Origin: Lysobacteraceae bacterium
Lineage (GTDB): Bacteria; Pseudomonadota; Gammaproteobacteria; Xanthomonadales; BQJN01
Assembly: GCA_021604725.1 (NCBI GenBank)
Contig: BQJN01000009.1
Location: 1 to 60,758, forward strand
Length of the DNA: 60,758 nt
Direction: 5' to 3'
Below the pieces are notes generated by a model. That model saw nothing but the letters and a program-made list of their open reading frames with translations. It was not told the origin of the DNA and ran no database searches. This document shows positions 17,023-25,199 of this stretch, piece by piece. Numbering within the stretch: the first letter of the stretch is position 1; each line of letters begins with the position of its first letter. A program made the position numbers and the translations under genes.

Positions 17023-19980
17023 ATGATCACATCGATTCAGCTGATTAGCGCCATTGTGTTGGGTACGTCTGGCCTGGCACCGTTTCCACCTGATGAGCCT
17101 TCCGAGTGGGTTTGCCCATCGAATAGTCCACCTAGCGAACAGCAGCTGAAAGACTTCTGCGATAGCTACCAGGGCGGGTCGTCTGATCCCGGTCTGGGCA
17201 TGCCGGCCCCCATTTCCGAGCTCGAGGCCAAGAACGCCTACGACGAGGCACTATTGGCCTTCCTGCAGGCAAAGACCTACCGCAAGCTCGATGGCTGGGA
17301 AGCGGACAAGAAGTGGCGTTTAACTGGCCCGTACGTTGGCGACTTCCCCAATGGCAGTTCTTACGGTGTGCATCCGGCGGTGCGCATCTGGTACTCCGGG
17401 GAGATGGTCGAGTGGATGTGCTCTGATCGCACCATCGATATCGAACCCGGTGCCATGATCATCAAGGAAATGCGTTCCATCGACGCGACTGCCCTGAAGA
17501 TCGACCCCACCGCCGACTGCATGGTGATCGAAGCCGATCCTGACACCATCGAGCCCAGCTCCTGGGCCGTCATGGTGCGCACCAACACTACCCACGATGG
17601 CTGGTATTGGCCGAATCCTGGCCAAAGTGGCAACCCGCCGATTGTTGATCCATCAGCCTTCGCCGAACGCGCCGATGTGCCCGATAGTCCGGTCGACCGC
17701 AATCCGCACTGGTACCCCACCGGCGATCTGTTTTCCGATACCAAAATCGCCAATGTGGTCTCCCCATATAGCCTGTTCGGCGCCTACTGCCTGAACTGCC
17801 ATGCATCGGCAGCCAAGGAGTCGACATTCTCGACGCTGAATAACATCGTCGGCGATGGTCTCAACTACCGCCATTTTGCCGACACCCGCATGAAGGAATT
17901 GATCTTCACACCCGCCTTTGCCGGCACCGCGCACGATGGTGAGATGGTCGAGGCGGCCAAAAAGATCAGCGCCAAGGCCGCGGCACAACCCGGTTGGGCA
18001 TTCACCGAACCCTTGCCCGAACCCGCGCCCGGCTTTGCCGAGTTCTATGGCACTTTGGGGCCCAGCGACTACTCCGGCGTTTGGCCACTTCGTCTGCCCG
18101 GCGAGACCTACGATCACATCACCTCAGGCCCGGATGGCCCAGGGCAATTCCTGACCTCGGACCAATGCATCGGCTGCCATGACGCGACGGTGTCCAACGC
18201 CTCGACACCGAACATGCTGATCACCGATCCCGAGACCGGCAATGCGGTCAATCTGTCGGTGTATTCCGAGTGGCGGGCCTCCCCAATGGGCTTGGCTGGT
18301 CGCGACCCGATCTTCTTCTCGCAACTGCAAAGTGAAACCAACAACCTGCAATCGATGACCGAGTGCATCGAGAACACCTGTCTGCATTGCCATGGCGTGA
18401 TGGGGCAGCGCCAGCAAGCCATCGATACCGAATCGCCGGACGCCGAGTGCAAAGACATATTTGCAATTGCGCCGCCACCCGAAGTGCCGTTCGGCAAGCC
18501 GTTCGCACTGGATCAGGTTACCGAATACCAGGGTGACGGCGCCAAGTATGGTGGTTTGGCCCGTGATGGCATCTCCTGCGCTGTGTGTCACCACATCAGC
18601 GAAGAAGGGCTGGATACCGACGCCACGCACACCGGCAATTTCATCACCGGCCCGCCCGATCAGGTTTACGGTCCGTATGAAGACGACACAATTATCCCTA
18701 AGCCGATGGAACACGCTTTGGGTATCACCCCGGGCTTCGGTGAGCAAACCAAGAGCTCGGCGCTGTGCGGCTCCTGCCACAACATCTTGCTACCTGTGTT
18801 CAATAACGATGGCACGCCGCATCTGGTCGCCACCGTCGATGGGGAAAACCTGTACGCGTCCTATGAGCAAACCACCGCACTGGAGTGGTCGAACTCTGAT
18901 TTCCGTTACGACACACCGTGTCAGACCTGCCATATGCCGAACCATTACAAATCAATGGACCTGGCCGGCACCGAAATCGCCAACATCGAAAGCAGCGCTT
19001 TTGCGCCGACCGACGAGCGCCTGCCGGACGAGGACATCACCCTCACGCCGCGCGACAACTACGCCAGGCACGCTCTGCATGGTCTGAACCTGTTCCTGAA
19101 CGAAATGTTCCAGCAGTTCCCGATGGTGCTCGGCATCCGCCAGATCGACTACATGGGCGATGTCACCAACCAGCCGGCCCTGATCACCTCATCGCGCTCC
19201 ATGCAACGCATGGCCAAAAACGAAACGGCCGAGATCGAGATCGTCAACGCCATCGAAACCGACGACGGCTACAGCGCCCAGGTACTGGTCACCAACAAGG
19301 TCGGCCACTTCCTGCCTTCCGGCGTCGGCTTCCGCCGCGTATTCATCGAGTTCACGGCTCTGGATGCCGATGGCAACTTGTTATGGGCCTCCGGTCGCAC
19401 CAACGACCTCGGCGCCATCCTCGACGGCACCACCGACAACATCCTGCCCACCGAATACGGCAACGATGATTCAACCCAATACCAGCCGCACTACCAGATC
19501 ATCACCGAACAAAACCAGGTGCAGATCTACCAGGAAGTAATCAAGGATTCCGACGGCATCCTAACCACCAGCTTCCTGCGCCGCGCCCAACCGGTCAAAG
19601 ACAACCGCCTACGCCCGAAAGGCTTCGACCCCGAGTTCTACGCCAAAAACCCATCGCCGTACATCCAGTTGCTGGCGCACACCGATGGCCGTGCCGGCGA
19701 AGATCCGTACTACACCGACCCAAGACGAACCGGACAGGATCTCATTGTTTACAACATCTCCTTGCCAGAAGCAGATCGGGGCAAAGTGGCGAAGATGGAA
19801 GTGAAGTTATATAGCCAGTCGATACCGCCATCGTATCTGCAGCAGCGGTTTAATGATGCCTTTGCTGAGAAGGATCAGATTCAACGCTTGTATTACCTGA
19901 CCAGTCATTTGAATGCTGGGGATGGGACGCCTATTGAGTCGTGGAAGGTGTTGGTGGGGAGTGGTGCTCTGAACTTCTGA
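17023..19980 (+). CDS. Exported six-heme c-type cytochrome family protein
   Basis: A 985-residue periplasmic or surface electron-transfer protein. Six CxxCH heme-attachment motifs start at about residues 256 (CLNCH), 382 (CIGCH), 453 (CLHCH), 519 (CAVCH), 582 (CGSCH) and 633 (CQTCH). A short N-terminal hydrophobic segment (residues 5-19) is the likely signal. After about residue 700 comes a beta-sandwich-like domain (HFLPSGVGFRRVFIEF) seen at the end of several large multiheme proteins. No known enzyme active site was recognised, so it may be an electron conduit or an unrecognised oxidoreductase. ATG 17023 follows GAGAGGGG. It stands alone on the plus strand behind a palindromic site; maturation needs the Ccm system, which is not in this window. 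Confidence 0.85.
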   Translation: MITSIQLISAIVLGTSGLAPFPPDEPSEWVCPSNSPPSEQQLKDFCDSYQGGSSDPGLGMPAPISELEAKNAYDEALLAFLQAKTYRKLDGWEADKKWRLTGPYVGDFPNGSSYGVHPAVRIWYSGEMVEWMCSDRTIDIEPGAMIIKEMRSIDATALKIDPTADCMVIEADPDTIEPSSWAVMVRTNTTHDGWYWPNPGQSGNPPIVDPSAFAERADVPDSPVDRNPHWYPTGDLFSDTKIANVVSPYSLFGAYCLNCHASAAKESTFSTLNNIVGDGLNYRHFADTRMKELIFTPAFAGTAHDGEMVEAAKKISAKAAAQPGWAFTEPLPEPAPGFAEFYGTLGPSDYSGVWPLRLPGETYDHITSGPDGPGQFLTSDQCIGCHDATVSNASTPNMLITDPETGNAVNLSVYSEWRASPMGLAGRDPIFFSQLQSETNNLQSMTECIENTCLHCHGVMGQRQQAIDTESPDAECKDIFAIAPPPEVPFGKPFALDQVTEYQGDGAKYGGLARDGISCAVCHHISEEGLDTDATHTGNFITGPPDQVYGPYEDDTIIPKPMEHALGITPGFGEQTKSSALCGSCHNILLPVFNNDGTPHLVATVDGENLYASYEQTTALEWSNSDFRYDTPCQTCHMPNHYKSMDLAGTEIANIESSAFAPTDERLPDEDITLTPRDNYARHALHGLNLFLNEMFQQFPMVLGIRQIDYMGDVTNQPALITSSRSMQRMAKNETAEIEIVNAIETDDGYSAQVLVTNKVGHFLPSGVGFRRVFIEFTALDADGNLLWASGRTNDLGAILDGTTDNILPTEYGNDDSTQYQPHYQIITEQNQVQIYQEVIKDSDGILTTSFLRRAQPVKDNRLRPKGFDPEFYAKNPSPYIQLLAHTDGRAGEDPYYTDPRRTGQDLIVYNISLPEADRGKVAKMEVKLYSQSIPPSYLQQRFNDAFAEKDQIQRLYYLTSHLNAGDGTPIESWKVLVGSGALNF

Positions 19981-19990
19981 CGGCGTCAAT

Positions 19991-22426
19991 TTGAACATAG
20001 ACTTAAGTAGTTGCTATAACCTTCAAGGTTTGGCAGCAAAGATAATGGAACTGGGGCTCGTCACTGTCGAAGAGCACCTCGGAGTTGGTTGTTCCAGACT
20101 CGGGAATTTTCGGGGCAGGGAACTCACGCTGACGCTGCCGGATCCACCGGAATTCGTCCAGCCGCAAGTGCCAGCCTATATCGCCTGTTTGATTCGCGCA
20201 TTAGCTGCAGACAACAGTGTTTCTGTGATCAAGATTCAAAGCATTAGCGACGGCACCCGGAGGCTCCTAGAGCAGCAACGTTTCTTCTATTTATTTGATG
20301 GATTTGAGAACGTAAATCTGGAGACAATAGAGTCAAGACGAAACATCAAAAGGTCGGCTGAGGAGCGTGAAGAGACCATTATTGAGAGAGTGGGGCCACT
20401 CTCATGGATCGAGGCTCATCATTTCGATTTCGAAACGGACGCTACAACAGAAAGCCTTGAGCTCCACCTCCCGGATGCGACGCCTTTACTGAGGCAAGTC
20501 TTCTTTGAATGTCTGAACAACCTTCAAATAGAAGAACCGGAAGTTGTTAGAGAGGTGCTTCAGGGCTATCTCACAGAAGTGGGTTGGAATGCAATTCAAC
20601 ACTCAAGGAATGGCACGGAGCCTGGATTCGCCATTTTCGGGGCCCACAAACATTCTCAGGAGTACGGGTTCGACCTGTTTTTGTTGGACTCAGGTCTCGG
20701 AATTCCACTTACGATCTCAAGGCATTACTCGGAAATCAAGGCTTCCTACCATAGTCGTACAGAGTACAGCAGAAAATCTGGGAGGTTGCACCTAGCGTGT
20801 ACTAAAACGGGTACAAGTAGGGCTCAGTACCGAAACAAGGCTCACAAAGAGCAACCGAGGGGTTTACATTACGTTGCCGGAAAAGTATCCGGCCGAGGAG
20901 TCCTTGAGGTCAACTCAGACGGTGCGACATTACGCACTTTCGTGAATGGTAGCTCGTGGGGTTTGCGCCCACTTGAGGACTGGAGCGCTCCGCTTCCGGG
21001 AACCCAAATTACTGCCAAGCTCCACAGGGAGGTGAGAAAAAACGTTCTCAAGGAAGCGCGAGCGGCGCGTACCCGCAAAAGACTCCAAGCTGATCTAGAA
21101 GAGTATACATGCGTAGAGTATTTTCGCGTGCGATCTAGGGAGAGTCTATCGGCGCTGGTGCAGGAAACAATTAGAAATCGAGGGCGCGGAAAAGAGTTGC
21201 TGTTCGTGGGGTTCGACGGAGCATGGATGACATCTCGCGAAGAGTTTCAAAAAATATCTGAAAGACACTCCGCTCCATTCTCGATGCTCTCTTCAACAAG
21301 ACAAAGGTGGACATTCAATCCAGATGGGACGAAGCCTCGGCCAGTTCAAAGTGAGGTCCTGTCAAATGAGGGCTTATTGTTCGGTTTGCTTTACAAGAAC
21401 AACACCGAAAGGCTCGCAAGACAGGGCTGCTTAGAATCCTCAAATGGCCTGTATTCAGGGAGCTTTCCTCATCGACGCGGCGAAGTCATAACCTTTTTCT
21501 CTTTCCGAGAGACCCTGCTAGACCCGATAGAGAACGATCGCTGGCTTTTTTCTTTTTCAACGGCTGCGCTATTCGCCATACAGCAAAAAAAGATTGAACT
21601 AGCGGTCGCATTTTCCTACCCCGCAATATCAATGCTTAGCGAGTTCGGTGACCTAAGTTCTAAGGGATGCGCGTTGGCCTATGTCAATTGTATAGACAAG
21701 CCATCACACGAAGAGGTTGCCGAATTAGTCAACGTCGGTCAAAAAGTACTTCTCGTCACTGATGTAATCGGCACTGGCGGATTCGTGCGGGATATGATCG
21801 ATTGCGTTGAAAGAAACGGAGCGATCGTTTCGGGCATTTTGTGTATGGTCGATGGGCGGAGTCACCCTGAACGAGTTGAATCAGAAGTAGGGCCTTTCGG
21901 ATATGGTGCAGAAGAGTATACGCTATATCGTTGCGCAACGATTCCAGATAGCCCTACAAGTATTTCACCGACGGCACATGGAAAGGTGTATATATCCGAC
22001 CCAGTAACTTATGCGCCGAAGGCGGTTTCAAGTGACCATGCGGATGAAGGCTTCCCTCGCTCATTGGAGTCATCTATACGTCTGCTCGAAGAACATGCAC
22101 ATGCAATATTTTGTGGGCATTGCAGGACTGGTGGAAAGTCGACTCCTCTTAGGATCGATACTGATGCGCTTGTAATCGCTGCGGCGGAACGTATCGCGGA
22201 AGATGTTCGTAAGCTAATGTCTGACGTAAGGGATCTCACGGATTGGAAGGATTTCCAACCTGGTGCAATCGTGTTTCCAAGGTTGGGTGGTCGTACTGGA
22301 AAAATTGATAGTTGGATTGGGGAAAGTGAATACGTAAGGTTGGTGTCCAAGGTCACGAGCATTAAAAACAGGATATCTGAATCATCCTGGACATCCAGCC
22401 TATGGGAATTTTCGCCTAACTGTTGA
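19991..22426 (+). CDS. GHKL ATPase - phosphoribosyltransferase fusion
   Basis: An 811-residue cytoplasmic protein with two recognisable parts. Residues about 180-350 show GHKL (HATPase_c) motifs: the N box E196-VGWN200-AIQHS and the G1 box LLDSGLGIP with D233. Residues about 520-680 look like a type I phosphoribosyltransferase, with the PRPP loop VLLVTDVIGTGG (D591) after a hydrophobic strand. No histidine-kinase DHp domain or membrane segment was seen. Base and codon use looks more AT-rich than the neighbours, suggesting transfer. The start is uncertain: TTG 19991 lacks a clear ribosome site and ATG 20045 is the next choice. A Y1 transposase and toxin-antitoxin genes follow. GHKL and PRTase modules both occur in bacterial conflict systems, so a defence role is inferred, not shown. 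Confidence 0.75.
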   Translation: MNIDLSSCYNLQGLAAKIMELGLVTVEEHLGVGCSRLGNFRGRELTLTLPDPPEFVQPQVPAYIACLIRALAADNSVSVIKIQSISDGTRRLLEQQRFFYLFDGFENVNLETIESRRNIKRSAEEREETIIERVGPLSWIEAHHFDFETDATTESLELHLPDATPLLRQVFFECLNNLQIEEPEVVREVLQGYLTEVGWNAIQHSRNGTEPGFAIFGAHKHSQEYGFDLFLLDSGLGIPLTISRHYSEIKASYHSRTEYSRKSGRLHLACTKTGTSRAQYRNKAHKEQPRGLHYVAGKVSGRGVLEVNSDGATLRTFVNGSSWGLRPLEDWSAPLPGTQITAKLHREVRKNVLKEARAARTRKRLQADLEEYTCVEYFRVRSRESLSALVQETIRNRGRGKELLFVGFDGAWMTSREEFQKISERHSAPFSMLSSTRQRWTFNPDGTKPRPVQSEVLSNEGLLFGLLYKNNTERLARQGCLESSNGLYSGSFPHRRGEVITFFSFRETLLDPIENDRWLFSFSTAALFAIQQKKIELAVAFSYPAISMLSEFGDLSSKGCALAYVNCIDKPSHEEVAELVNVGQKVLLVTDVIGTGGFVRDMIDCVERNGAIVSGILCMVDGRSHPERVESEVGPFGYGAEEYTLYRCATIPDSPTSISPTAHGKVYISDPVTYAPKAVSSDHADEGFPRSLESSIRLLEEHAHAIFCGHCRTGGKSTPLRIDTDALVIAAAERIAEDVRKLMSDVRDLTDWKDFQPGAIVFPRLGGRTGKIDSWIGESEYVRLVSKVTSIKNRISESSWTSSLWEFSPNC

Positions 22427-22500
22427 GGGATTTTTCCGCTAGCAAATGCGGCGTTCCGGCTCCACAATTGTTTCAGGATATGAACGACAGGATGTCGACT

Positions 22501-23520
22501 ATGGGTTACGCAAGGAGCCACACGATAGAGCCAGGAGAGCCTGGCGCATTTCATCTGATCTGTCGCTGTGTGAGACGCGCATTTCTGTGCGGTGAAGACG
22601 CGGCAACCGGGGCCAACTACGACCATCGAAAAGCATGGATAGAGCGTCGGATTATTGAGTTGGCTGAGTATTTCGCGATCGATGTCTACGCGTATGCGGT
22701 GATGTCCAACCACTATCATGTCGTGGTCTGGGCTGACCCGAGGCGGGCTAAAGCCTGGAGCGATGAGGAAATCGCTCGACGTTGGGTCCGATTGTTTCCA
22801 CCGGTGGTCAATGGCGAGGTCAAAGAAGGCATGTTTCCGCTGGCTGAAGAGCGTCTGTTGTCAACACCTGAGCGAATCAGGGTGTTGCGAGAGCGCCTGG
22901 GTTCAGTCAGTTGGTTTATGCGCCTAGTCAATGAGCCGATGGCGCGTCGTGCAAACAAGGAAGACTGTGTCTCTGGACGGTTCTGGGAGTCAAGGTTCAA
23001 ATCCCACGCTCTACTCGATCAGGCGGCACTTATTAGCTGCATGGCCTACGTAGACCTCAACCCAGTTCGCGCTGCGATTACCGAACGTATCGAACAGTCG
23101 GATCACACGTCGATCAAGAAGCGGGTTGACGAACTCGAAGCGATTACTGAAGAGGTTGAAAGGAGGGCAATGGCCGGCAGGTCGCTGCTGCCCATTGGCC
23201 AAACCGCAGATACCGAAGATGGGCTGGCCATGATGCAGTTAGATCACTACATCGCATTGGTGGATTGGACCGGAAGGATTCTTCGCAACGACAAACGCGG
23301 CTACATTCCACCGAATGTAGTTCCCGTTCTTCAGCAACTCGGTATCGAGCAGGCCTCATGGCGCTCTATGGTGATGCGCTATCGTGACTCGGGTTGGGCT
23401 TTCGGTGCAATGCAGTCGCTGGTGGAACACGCTGAACGTATCGGCAAGCATTGGCTGCAGGGTTTACGAAAGGACATCATCGACATATCGCCACCGATCA
23501 GTGTTCGAAGACTGCTCTAA
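22501..23520 (+). CDS. Y1 (HUH) transposase of the IS200/REP-associated superfamily
   Basis: Single-strand DNA transposase or REP-associated transposase-like protein. The HUH motif appears as SNHYHVVVW at about residues 75-83, after an N-terminal RCVRRAFLCG segment usual in this group. Length (about 340 residues) exceeds IS200 TnpA (about 150) and typical RAYTs (about 200), so it belongs to the longer Y1_Tnp group without an accessory TnpB. ATG 22501 is preceded by AGGA at 8 nt; ATG 22480 and 22492 are in frame. No terminal hairpins typical of a complete IS200 element were identified. The gene is single-copy in the window, whereas short palindromic repeats are scattered nearby, so it may be a domesticated enzyme that spreads them (inference). 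Confidence 0.82.
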   Translation: MGYARSHTIEPGEPGAFHLICRCVRRAFLCGEDAATGANYDHRKAWIERRIIELAEYFAIDVYAYAVMSNHYHVVVWADPRRAKAWSDEEIARRWVRLFPPVVNGEVKEGMFPLAEERLLSTPERIRVLRERLGSVSWFMRLVNEPMARRANKEDCVSGRFWESRFKSHALLDQAALISCMAYVDLNPVRAAITERIEQSDHTSIKKRVDELEAITEEVERRAMAGRSLLPIGQTADTEDGLAMMQLDHYIALVDWTGRILRNDKRGYIPPNVVPVLQQLGIEQASWRSMVMRYRDSGWAFGAMQSLVEHAERIGKHWLQGLRKDIIDISPPISVRRLL

Positions 23521-23744
23521 ACAGGCCAGATAGAAATCTCAATCAGCCCTGCCCAAATGGGCGGCTTTCGGCTGCGCCCGCTTTCATAAGGTTGTGCAAA
23601 GCACCAATCTGCGCGCCATTTTTCAATTGTTAACCCCACAAAAGTGCTTGAAGAGTGGTCATCGTGCAACGCAAAGGACGTTTTCGGAAAAGAATGGCTG
23701 GATGTCCACGACCCCACTGCACGACCCCACACACGACCCCACAT

Positions 23745-23773
23745 TTGAATCGAGTTCACACCAATAGTATGAT
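23745..23773 (+). promoter_or_regulatory. Sigma70-type promoter of the parDE operon
   Basis: TTGAAT (23745-23750), a 17-nt spacer, then TATGAT (23768-23773). Both hexamers match the consensus in at least four of six positions, and the -10 lies 27 nt before the parD start. Upstream, 23708-23742 carries three copies of ACGACCCCA in tandem. The rest of the 280-nt gap 23521-23800 shows nothing else recognisable. Confidence 0.65.
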
Positions 23774-23800
23774 GATGCACGCATCCGTGTGAGGTCGAGA

Positions 23801-24058
23801 ATGGCTACGAACCGAAAAACGATTACTCTGACTGAGCAACAGAATCAGTGGGTCAAAGCTCAAATTGCTTCAGGCGATTTCACCAATGACAGCGAATATA
23901 TTCGCGACCTGATTCGTCGGGACCAGGCTCGCAAAAAACAAATTGATGCTCTGCGTGCCGAGTTGCTGCTTGGAGAAGAGAGCGGCGAACCGCAACGATT
24001 TGATATCGACGAGTTCAGGACAAGGATGGCCCTAAAGTATGCAAGAGACGAAACCTGA
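23801..24058 (+). CDS. parD: ParD-family antitoxin
   Basis: An 85-residue antitoxin of the ParD/CC2985 group. The N-terminal part is a ribbon-helix-helix DNA-binding domain (TITLTEQQNQWV, then FTNDSEYIRDLIRRDQ); the C-terminal helix (DEFRTRMALKYARDE) would wrap the toxin. It should repress its own promoter alone or with ParE. Start ATG 23801 is preceded by GAGG at good spacing; a GTG at 23789 is in frame. It overlaps the toxin gene by 20 nt, as is common in such pairs. Confidence 0.9.
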   Translation: MATNRKTITLTEQQNQWVKAQIASGDFTNDSEYIRDLIRRDQARKKQIDALRAELLLGEESGEPQRFDIDEFRTRMALKYARDET

Positions 24059-24341
24059 AGCTCGATTAACGCCCAAATCAATTGAAGACCTGGAGTCGAT
24101 ATTCCAGTACACGGCAGATAGGTGGGGTCTAGACAAGGCTGACAACTACACGGCAAAGTTGAAAAACGGATTTCAAACGCTCGCAGAGAACCCATATTCC
24201 GGATACGACTGTTCGATTCTCCGACCTGACCTTCGTTGTGCGCACATCGGGCATCACATTGCCTTCTATCGTCCGGCCAGTTATGGCGTCGCCATCATTA
24301 GGGTTTTGCACGAACGCATGTATGCTCGATCTCATCTTTGA
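24039..24341 (+). CDS. parE: ParE-family toxin
   Basis: A 100-residue toxin of the RelE/ParE superfamily. Typical features are an N-terminal LTPKSIEDLESIFQYTADRWG, a middle LAENPYSGYDCSILRPDLRC and a C-terminal HIAFYRPASYGVAIIRVLHERM. ParE toxins poison DNA gyrase. The frame is intact and full length, in contrast to the two damaged ParE genes nearby. Co-expressed with and neutralised by the upstream ParD. Confidence 0.9.
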   Translation: MQETKPEARLTPKSIEDLESIFQYTADRWGLDKADNYTAKLKNGFQTLAENPYSGYDCSILRPDLRCAHIGHHIAFYRPASYGVAIIRVLHERMYARSHL

Positions 24342-24485
24342 GGAGATGCGATAGCAAGCAAAAGATCGAGCAAGCAAGATCAGGACACCCTTGATCTGGA
24401 AGCTCATACTCGCCTGATTGATTCCGTGCCGAGCCATTGAATTCCTCCCTGATCTCCTTGACCTCCCTGTTCAATATTCTTCTTC

Positions 24486-24540
24486 GAAACTCGCAGCGCG
24501 AGCCTCGCAGAATTCTCAGCGAACTCGGCGGTTACACTTC
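24486..24540. repeat. Degenerate dispersed repeat, copy A
   Basis: About 55 nt alignable by eye with 29465-29519 at roughly three quarters identity. The shared pattern is CTCGCNGNGCGAG, then AGAATTNTCAG, then GGCGGTTNCACT. CTCGC/GCGAG can pair as a short stem. Function unknown. Confidence 0.45.
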
Positions 24541-24577
24541 CAAAACGGCGACTGCCCCGAATACCCTTTCAAGTTTC

Positions 24578-24595
24578 AAGTTTCCGCGGAAACTT
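24578..24595. repeat. 18-bp perfect palindrome 1
   Basis: AAGTTTCCGCGGAAACTT, perfectly self-complementary. It shares the 12-nt core TTTCCGCGGAAA with 24708-24725, while the flanking three bases differ in a compensating way. Confidence 0.7.
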
Positions 24596-24707
24596 CCCGC
24601 CGTATCGCCGTGGTCGATTTCCGTTTCGGATGGAACGAAATGGGATAAGACCCAAGAACGGACCGAAGTTGAGTGCACCACGCCACAGTCGCAACTCAAA
24701 CGGCGCG

Positions 24708-24725
24708 ACGTTTCCGCGGAAACGT
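24708..24725. repeat. 18-bp perfect palindrome 2
   Basis: ACGTTTCCGCGGAAACGT, perfectly self-complementary, 130 nt after palindrome 1 and with the same 12-nt core. AAACGGCG precedes both at a variable distance. Confidence 0.7.
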
Positions 24726-24867
24726 TGGTGACGCCTTCGAGTTCGGATTCCGCTTCCTCGCCGTTTTCACGCAGCGTATCCACAGTCGTATTACAGCTAG
24801 TCCAGCTAGTCCTGGACATCCAGAAAAGTGGGTGTCCAACTTCCCTGCGCTGAGATATTCGATAAAT

Positions 24868-25023
24868 ATGAAAACGCCTGGTAGTGCTGATACGTTGGAC
24901 CGTGCCAGCCGCCAATGCACTCAGCATGATCTGCCCTACGTTGTCCCGTACCGAATCAAGGGGCAGGAAGTTCACATTCTCAGCGTATACCATACCTAAC
25001 GGCAATGGTCGGAGGTGCTCTAG
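24868..25023 (+). pseudogene. ParE/RelE toxin relic (C-terminal part)
   Basis: From 24868 the plus strand encodes a typical ParE C-terminus, LPYVVPYRIKGQEVHILSVYHT, then a TAA (24997-24999), then in the same frame RQWSEVL and a final TAG (25021-25023). RelE/ParE proteins end with a segment like HTxRxWPE, so the TAA replaces one internal codon. No matching N-terminal half or antitoxin was found upstream. This is the remains of a third toxin-antitoxin pair. Confidence 0.7.
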
Positions 25024-25199
25024 TAAGTAGGGTGTACTGCGGGGTCCAGGCCGGGATCTGCGGTTTTCCATTCTCCATGCTCAATTGCTCAATTTGGGTG
25101 TCCGGACCCTTCACCTGACTTTCATCGTCCAACATGATTGGTGAGACATCAAAGTTGCAGCCGCAATTTCAACTACGAGCGCACCGTCAGAGGCTCTGG

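Larger units (their letters stand above)
24342..24867. other. Gene-poor stretch with short repeats
   Basis: No convincing gene between the ParE stop and the ParE relic at 24868. The stretch holds a degenerate repeat at 24486-24540 and two palindromes at 24578-24595 and 24708-24725 (listed separately). Several overlapping reading frames on both strands lack recognisable domains or ribosome sites. Confidence 0.6.

Noticed and set aside
22985-23020. GGTTCAAATCCCAC, which resembles a tRNA T-loop
   Set aside because: It lies inside the conserved transposase coding sequence, and no acceptor or anticodon stem can be formed around it.
23708-23742. Tandem ACGACCCCA units as a possible CRISPR or iteron array
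   Set aside because: There are only three short units with irregular spacing and no cas or replication gene.
24532-25071. A 179-codon minus-strand frame
   Set aside because: It is antisense to the ParE relic and spans the two palindromes; no domain or ribosome site was seen.
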